A stretch of 64,000 nt of DNA, from positions 51,417-115,416 of the forward strand of contig NZ_KB894366.1 in assembly GCF_000374425.1 (NCBI RefSeq). Direction: 5' to 3'. Shown one piece after another: positions 59,265 through 64,000 of the stretch. Position 1 is the stretch's first letter. Each line of letters opens with the position of its first letter. Made by a program: the position numbers and the translations under genes. The DNA is from Acinetobacter tjernbergiae DSM 14971 = CIP 107465. GTDB lineage: Bacteria > Pseudomonadota > Gammaproteobacteria > Pseudomonadales > Moraxellaceae. Below the pieces are notes generated by a model. That model was given only the letters and a program-made list of their open reading frames with translations, was not told the origin of the DNA and did not search any database.

Positions 59265-60050
59265 TTATATCTTTTGAATAAACTTGGACAATGTTTGGTT
59301 GAACACTTGCGGTTGTTCAATATTCGATAAGTGCGAAGCTGCCAAGACTTCAAGCTGACTGTTTTCGATAGACTGATGCATGAATTCTGCATCTTGAACC
59401 GTGGTTACAGGGTCAAATTGACCTGCGATAATTAAAGTGGGAATTTGAATTTGATTCAGTTGATCACGTAGATCGGCATCTGCCAAAGCTCGACAAGCAT
59501 TGGCATAACCTTGTGATGGTGTTAAAGCTAAACTTTGAATCGTTTTTTGCGCCAATACATCATGGGCATAGTCAAAATACTCACTAAACCAACGTGTATG
59601 AGTGGTTTTAACAAGCTCTGCTAAACCCTGTTGCGCTACACTCTCCGCTCGACTATTCCACGCCTCAGCTGTACCAATTTTTGCAGCAGCGTTTGCTATG
59701 GTGACACTCAAAAAACGGTCTGCATGATGAATCGCAAGATACAATCCTGTGATCCCACCCATTGAAATCCCGCAAAAATGGGCTTTTTCAATATTAAGGG
59801 CATCTAAAACATCCACCACATCTTCAGCAAGGTTTGCCAATGTTGTAGCTGCAATCACAGCACTTGCACCATGACCTCGTGTATCGTAAGTCACAACTTG
59901 ATACTGTGCTGTAAATGCTGCAACTTGCGCTTGCCACATCTCATGATCAGTACCAAGTGAGTTGGAAAACACAATGACAGGTGCATCTTTCAGACCTTGC
60001 ACTTGCACAGCAAGTTGATGTCCTTGACGATTATGAATATTGATCATCAT
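59265..60050 (-). CDS. pcaD: PcaD, beta-ketoadipate enol-lactone hydrolase
   Basis: 261 residues, alpha/beta hydrolase fold; opens the enol-lactone to beta-ketoadipate. Nucleophile Ser96 in the elbow GISMGG, an Asp in AGQFDPVTT and His in ASHLSNIEQP complete the triad. The start overlaps the pcaB stop by 4 nt. Confidence 0.94.
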   Translation of the reverse strand: MMINIHNRQGHQLAVQVQGLKDAPVIVFSNSLGTDHEMWQAQVAAFTAQYQVVTYDTRGHGASAVIAATTLANLAEDVVDVLDALNIEKAHFCGISMGGITGLYLAIHHADRFLSVTIANAAAKIGTAEAWNSRAESVAQQGLAELVKTTHTRWFSEYFDYAHDVLAQKTIQSLALTPSQGYANACRALADADLRDQLNQIQIPTLIIAGQFDPVTTVQDAEFMHQSIENSQLEVLAASHLSNIEQPQVFNQTLSKFIQKI

Positions 60051-61402
60051 TTCGACTCTCCTTGAGCTGCTTGCAAAACTGCATCAATTTGCGCTTGGAT
60101 ATTACCAAGATAGGATTCAGGTTTAAAAAGTGCATCTAAATCAGATGGGGTAAAGTGATTTTTCACTTCATCTAATGGAGATAAAATATTTTTTAAATGA
60201 GTTTGTTGTTCGACTGCTTGCTGACACGCTTGCTCAACCACATGGTGTGCATTTAAGCGCCCAATTTTGCTTGCAAGCGCCATCATCACCGCTTCAGCCA
60301 TAATCAAACCATCTGTACTTTCAAGATTGCGCTGCATTGCTTCAGGATTGACTTGCATATTTTCTAGCACATCATTTGCACGTTCTAATGCACCTGCACA
60401 TAACTGGAAAATCTCAGGAATCACCAACCATTCCGCATGCCAAGCACCTAAAGCACGTTCATGTTCTTGCACCATGCTTTGATAGACACTTGCCATCAGT
60501 GCAGGTACACGATTTGCTGCTGCAAGAATTGAAGCAGCTGCCACTGGATTTCGCTTATGTGGCATGGTCGATGAACCACCCCGACCTTTTGCCGTTGGCT
60601 CAAAAACTTCAGCAATCTCTGTTTGCATTAACAATGACCAATCACGTGCGATCTTGCCTAAGTTGCCAACAATAATTGCAAGTACACTCGCAATCTCAAC
60701 AATACGATCCCGTTCTCCATGCCATGTACATTCAGGTGTAGTCAGTTTTAATTCAATTGCAAAAGCCTGAACAACAGCAGAACCTTGATTTTGCAAAGAA
60801 GCCAATGAACCCACTGCACCACCGAGTTGGGCAGTCAAAACACGTGTTTTCATGGCTTGCAAACGATCAAGATCACGCTTCAATGCAGCTGCATAACGTG
60901 CAAATTTATGCCCTAAGGTAATCGGCAAAGCCTGCTGTAACCATGTTCGCCCAATCATCACTTGGTTACGGTAACATTCAGCTTGTTTCAGTGAAATTTG
61001 ATATGCAGATTGAAGTTGCTGTTCAATCAATCCCAAAGCATCACGACACTGCAAAATCATTGCCGTATCAATGACATCTTGACTAGTTGCACCCCAATGT
61101 ACATATCGAGATGCCTCCTCATCTTGCTGCTGCACAATGGCAGTAAACTGTTTTACAAATGGAATTGCGATATTTCCTGCGAAACCAGTTGCAACAGCCA
61201 AACCATCAAAATCAATTTCTGCTAAGGCATTCTGCCCAATCTGTTCGATGATCGTAGCAGCAGATCTAGGAATGACATTTATTTTTCCTTGAGCTTTAGC
61301 CAAAGCAACTTCGGCTTGGATCATATAACCCAATAAAGCACGATCACTAAAAATGGCAGTGACATCAGGCTGATAAAATAAGCTGGCGTATAACTGGCTC
61401 AT
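60047..61402 (-). CDS. pcaB: PcaB, 3-carboxy-cis,cis-muconate cycloisomerase
   Basis: 451 residues of the fumarase/aspartase superfamily; lactonises carboxymuconate. ATG 61402 (MSQLYASLFY) with GAGGT upstream; an open frame runs 69 nt further into pcaF without a ribosome site. Superfamily signatures: RYVHWGATSQDVIDTA and GGSSTMPHKRNPVAA with the catalytic Ser loop. Confidence 0.95.
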   Translation of the reverse strand: MSQLYASLFYQPDVTAIFSDRALLGYMIQAEVALAKAQGKINVIPRSAATIIEQIGQNALAEIDFDGLAVATGFAGNIAIPFVKQFTAIVQQQDEEASRYVHWGATSQDVIDTAMILQCRDALGLIEQQLQSAYQISLKQAECYRNQVMIGRTWLQQALPITLGHKFARYAAALKRDLDRLQAMKTRVLTAQLGGAVGSLASLQNQGSAVVQAFAIELKLTTPECTWHGERDRIVEIASVLAIIVGNLGKIARDWSLLMQTEIAEVFEPTAKGRGGSSTMPHKRNPVAAASILAAANRVPALMASVYQSMVQEHERALGAWHAEWLVIPEIFQLCAGALERANDVLENMQVNPEAMQRNLESTDGLIMAEAVMMALASKIGRLNAHHVVEQACQQAVEQQTHLKNILSPLDEVKNHFTPSDLDALFKPESYLGNIQAQIDAVLQAAQGESK

Positions 61403-61410
61403 GATAGACC

Positions 61411-62619
61411 TCACCCCACCCGTTGAATAATGAGAGCGATGCCTTGCCCCACACCAATACACATCGAACACAAAGCATATTGCCCTTGAATCTGTTCAAG
61501 TTGATTCAAAGCAGTAGTGACCAGTCTTGCACCTGAGGCACCGAGTGGATGACCCAAAGCAATCGCACCGCCATTTGGATTGATACGTGCATCATCATCC
61601 GCTAAACCTAAATCACGGGTTACCGCTAAAGCTTGAGCTGCAAAGGCTTCATTTAACTCAATCACATCCATTTGTTCTAATGTCAGATTGGCTTGTTTCA
61701 GTAACTTTTTGATTGCAGGCGCAGGTGCAAAACCCATAATGCGTGGTTCAACACCCACCGTGGTTGCCGCAATAATTTTGGCACGTGGCTTCAGTTGGTA
61801 TTGAGCAACTGCTTCATCTGAAGCGATCAATAGCGCTGCCGCACCATCGTTAATGCCTGAGGCATTGCCTGCTGTGACCGTACCTTCTGCCTTCACAACA
61901 CCTTTGAGTTTCGTTAATGCTTCAATGGTGGTGGATGCACGTGGATGTTCATCCGTATCTACAACGATCGCGTCACCTTTATGTTGTGGAATGCTGACAG
62001 CAACGATTTCGTGTTTAAAAAAGCCTTTGGCTTGCGCTGCTGCTGTCCGTTGTTGGCTCACCAAGGCAAACTGGTCTTGATCAATACGATTGATATTAAA
62101 TTGCTCTGCCACGTTCTCCGCAGTCTGTGGCATGGTCTCTACACCATACAGTTCTTTCAGCTTTGGATTGATAAAACGCCAACCCATGGTGGTGTCTTCA
62201 ATTTTTTGGCTACGACCAAAAGCACTGTCAGACTTACCCATGACATAGGGCGCACGGCTCATACTCTCGACACCACCTGCAATGATCAGATTTGCTTCAC
62301 CTGCTTTAATCGCACGCGCTGCCATCGCAATCGCATCTAAGGATGAACCACAAAGACGGTTCACTGTGGTTGCAGGGACTTGATATGGCAAGCCTGCGAG
62401 TAGAGCGGACATACGACCGACATTACGATTGTCTTCACCTGCTTGATTGGCACAACCATAGATCACATCATCCACTTGTTGCCAATCCACGGTTGGATTT
62501 CGTTGTATTAAGGCTTGAATCGGAACTGCCCCAAGGTCATCCGCACGTACAGGGGCTAAACCACCTGCATAACGTCCGAATGGAGTGCGAATCGCATCAA
62601 TGATATAAGCGTTTTTCAT
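61411..62619 (-). CDS. pcaF: PcaF, beta-ketoadipyl-CoA thiolase
   Basis: 402 residues. Cleaves beta-ketoadipyl-CoA to succinyl-CoA and acetyl-CoA. Catalytic Cys90 (VNRLCGSS), His in ALGHPLGASG and Cys in CSMCIGVGQG are all in place. ATG 62619 (MKNAYIIDAI) with AAAGGG upstream. A double-hairpin element separates it from pcaJ. Confidence 0.95.
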   Translation of the reverse strand: MKNAYIIDAIRTPFGRYAGGLAPVRADDLGAVPIQALIQRNPTVDWQQVDDVIYGCANQAGEDNRNVGRMSALLAGLPYQVPATTVNRLCGSSLDAIAMAARAIKAGEANLIIAGGVESMSRAPYVMGKSDSAFGRSQKIEDTTMGWRFINPKLKELYGVETMPQTAENVAEQFNINRIDQDQFALVSQQRTAAAQAKGFFKHEIVAVSIPQHKGDAIVVDTDEHPRASTTIEALTKLKGVVKAEGTVTAGNASGINDGAAALLIASDEAVAQYQLKPRAKIIAATTVGVEPRIMGFAPAPAIKKLLKQANLTLEQMDVIELNEAFAAQALAVTRDLGLADDDARINPNGGAIALGHPLGASGARLVTTALNQLEQIQGQYALCSMCIGVGQGIALIIQRVG

Positions 62620-62637
62620 ATTTTTCCCTTTATCTAA

Positions 62638-62706
62638 AATCCCTCCCAACCTCCCTTTAATAAAGGGAGGAGTTCCCCTCTTTTTAAAGAGGGGTTAGGG
62701 GAGATT
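62638..62706. repeat. REP-like double-hairpin element between pcaJ and pcaF
   Basis: Two near-perfect hairpins side by side, CCTCCCTTTA / TAAAGGGAGG (62650-62659 with 62661-62670) and CCCCTCTTT / AAAGAGGGG (62675-62683 with 62686-62694), framed by an outer imperfect pair. Within the minus-strand transcript they form a cruciform-like RNA. The sequence looks like a dispersed palindromic repeat of the kind found between Acinetobacter genes, inserted into the pca operon. Confidence 0.7.
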
Positions 62707-62708
62707 CA

Positions 62709-63362
62709 TTATCCTTGTGTCGCATCAATCAATTGAGCACCCGTCAACGCCTGTAGTTCTTCAAAACTCAGACCATCTACTTTCTCAATCACTGTTAAAC
62801 CGTCTTTGGTCACATCAATCACACACAGATCGGTATAGATACGATCGACACATTTCAAACCGGTTGCTGGATAAGAAAGCGCTTCAACAATCTTTGGTTC
62901 GCCTTGTTTGGTGACATGGTCGGTGGTGATAAAGACTTTCTTTGCACCCACGGCCAAATCCATTGCACCACCCACAGCAGGAATCGCATCGGCAGCACCT
63001 GTATGCCAATTGGCAAGGTCACCGTTGGCTGCGACTTGGAAAGCGCCTAAAACTGCAATATCTAAATGACCACCACGCATCATGGCAAAGGAATCACCGT
63101 GATGGAAAAAGCTTCCACCTGTGAGCATGGTCACATATTCTTTACCTGCATTAATCAGTTCAGGGTCTTCTTCACCTTTGGCTGGTGCTGGGCCAAATGC
63201 CAATAAACCATTTTCAGAATGTAGAAAGACATCTTTATCCGCAGGTAAGTAGTTCGAAATCTTGGTGGGTAAACCAATGCCTAAATTGACATAGGCACCA
63301 TCAGGAATATCTTGTGCAACACGTTCTGCAATTTGGTCACGGCTGAGTTTTTGATAGCTCAT
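62709..63362 (-). CDS. pcaJ: PcaJ, 3-oxoadipate CoA-transferase subunit B
   Basis: 217 residues of CoA-transferase family I. The catalytic Glu lies in FLHSENGLLAFGPAP near residues 47-61. It pairs with PcaI to move CoA from succinyl-CoA to beta-ketoadipate. GGAG precedes the ATG, 11 bp after pcaI. Confidence 0.95.
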   Translation of the reverse strand: MSYQKLSRDQIAERVAQDIPDGAYVNLGIGLPTKISNYLPADKDVFLHSENGLLAFGPAPAKGEEDPELINAGKEYVTMLTGGSFFHHGDSFAMMRGGHLDIAVLGAFQVAANGDLANWHTGAADAIPAVGGAMDLAVGAKKVFITTDHVTKQGEPKIVEALSYPATGLKCVDRIYTDLCVIDVTKDGLTVIEKVDGLSFEELQALTGAQLIDATQG

Positions 63363-63373
63363 TGTTATTCTCC

Positions 63374-64000
63374 TTATTGCGCAGTGACAGGTGATGCTGC
63401 TTCAACAGCAACCACATGCTGAACAAAAATCCCTGGGGTAATAATGTGTTCAGGATCAAGCTGACCGAGTTCAACCACTTCAGAAACTTGAGCAATCGTG
63501 ACATCAGCAGCCATCGCCATAATAGGTCCAAAGTTACGTGCCGATTTATTGAAAACCAGATTGCCCCAACGATCGCCTTTGTAGGCTTTGATCAAGGCAA
63601 AGTCAGCCTTAATTGGGTATTCAAGCACATAGTCTTTCCCCTCGATATGACGGGTTTCTTTGCCTTCTGCCAATAATGTTCCAAAGCCTGTCGGCGTAAA
63701 TACAGCACCTAAGCCCATACCTGCGGCTTGGATACGGCAAGCGAGATTGCCTTGTGGCACGAGTTCTAATTCAATCTTGCCTGCATGGTAAAGTTCATCG
63801 AACACCCATGAATCAGATTGACGAGGGAAAGAACATATGATTTTACGGACTGCACCTGTTTTTAGGAGTTTGGCAAGACCATAGTCACCATTGCCTGCAT
63901 TGTTATTCACAATAACAAGGTCTTTGATACCGAGTTCAATCAGACCATCGATGAGTTCTGCGGGTTGTCCTGCAGTTCCGAAGCCACCAATCATGATGGT
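63374..64000 (-). CDS. pcaI: PcaI, 3-oxoadipate CoA-transferase subunit A, partial
   Basis: Runs past the right edge; 209 codons are visible. The frame continues upstream of the ATG at 63994, and comparison with PcaI proteins (about 228 residues) puts the true start about 20 codons outside the window. Conserved GGFGTAGQPAELIDGL and NNNAGNGDYGLAKL mark the subunit-A CoA site. First visible gene of the pca-qui run; the promoter and PcaU control region lie beyond. Confidence 0.93.
   Translation of the reverse strand, partial: TIMIGGFGTAGQPAELIDGLIELGIKDLVIVNNNAGNGDYGLAKLLKTGAVRKIICSFPRQSDSWVFDELYHAGKIELELVPQGNLACRIQAAGMGLGAVFTPTGFGTLLAEGKETRHIEGKDYVLEYPIKADFALIKAYKGDRWGNLVFNKSARNFGPIMAMAADVTIAQVSEVVELGQLDPEHIITPGIFVQHVVAVEAASPVTAQ

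Overview
The window reads as chromosomal DNA of an Acinetobacter species. The right part carries the Acinetobacter-type order pcaIJFBDKCHG-quiBCXA. The middle carries a histidine-utilisation (hut) cluster. Left of these is a complete adeRS/adeABC efflux locus whose proteins I recognise by their similarity to A. baumannii AdeR, AdeS, AdeA, AdeB and AdeC. The species cannot be fixed from the sequence alone.

Layout. (1) 1-17936, all minus strand: six consecutive genes for large secreted proteins built from DUF11/Ig-like modules. Transcription runs right to left: three ~890-residue paralogues (A, B, E), a mosaic protein of ~1345 residues (C), a small single-module protein (D), and a giant protein F that leaves the window at base 1 and ends in what looks like an outer-membrane barrel. 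This is the least described and most interesting part. (2) 18249-25952: adeSR (minus) divergent from adeABC (plus), with a direct repeat matching the AdeR box between them. (3) 26182-36733: a thioesterase, fdhD with a YdeP-type molybdopterin oxidoreductase, two proteins of unknown function, a cyanide-insensitive bd-type oxidase operon (cioAB plus a 40-residue DUF2474 protein), a MocR regulator and an AraC regulator. (4) 36852-38433: an enoyl-CoA hydratase and a short-chain dehydrogenase. (5) 38495-48354, minus: hutCD and hutUHTIG followed by glutamate dehydrogenase, taking histidine to 2-oxoglutarate. TGTA-TA-TACA dyads precede hutC and hutU. (6) 48692-49816: a choloylglycine-hydrolase-like protein whose nucleophile position is Phe rather than Cys. 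(7) 49883-64000, minus: quinate and protocatechuate catabolism.

How the genes work together. QuiX (porin), QuiA (membrane PQQ dehydrogenase), QuiB and QuiC (both with signal peptides) turn quinate or shikimate into protocatechuate outside the inner membrane. PcaK imports it, and PcaGH, B, C, D, IJ and F convert it to succinyl-CoA and acetyl-CoA. HutU, H, I, G and GdhA do the equivalent for histidine. The DUF11 proteins A-F share an N-terminal module, calcium-loop-like motifs at matched positions and (in A, B and E) a C-terminal Cys pair. This suggests subunits of one surface structure with F as outer-membrane anchor, which is inference.
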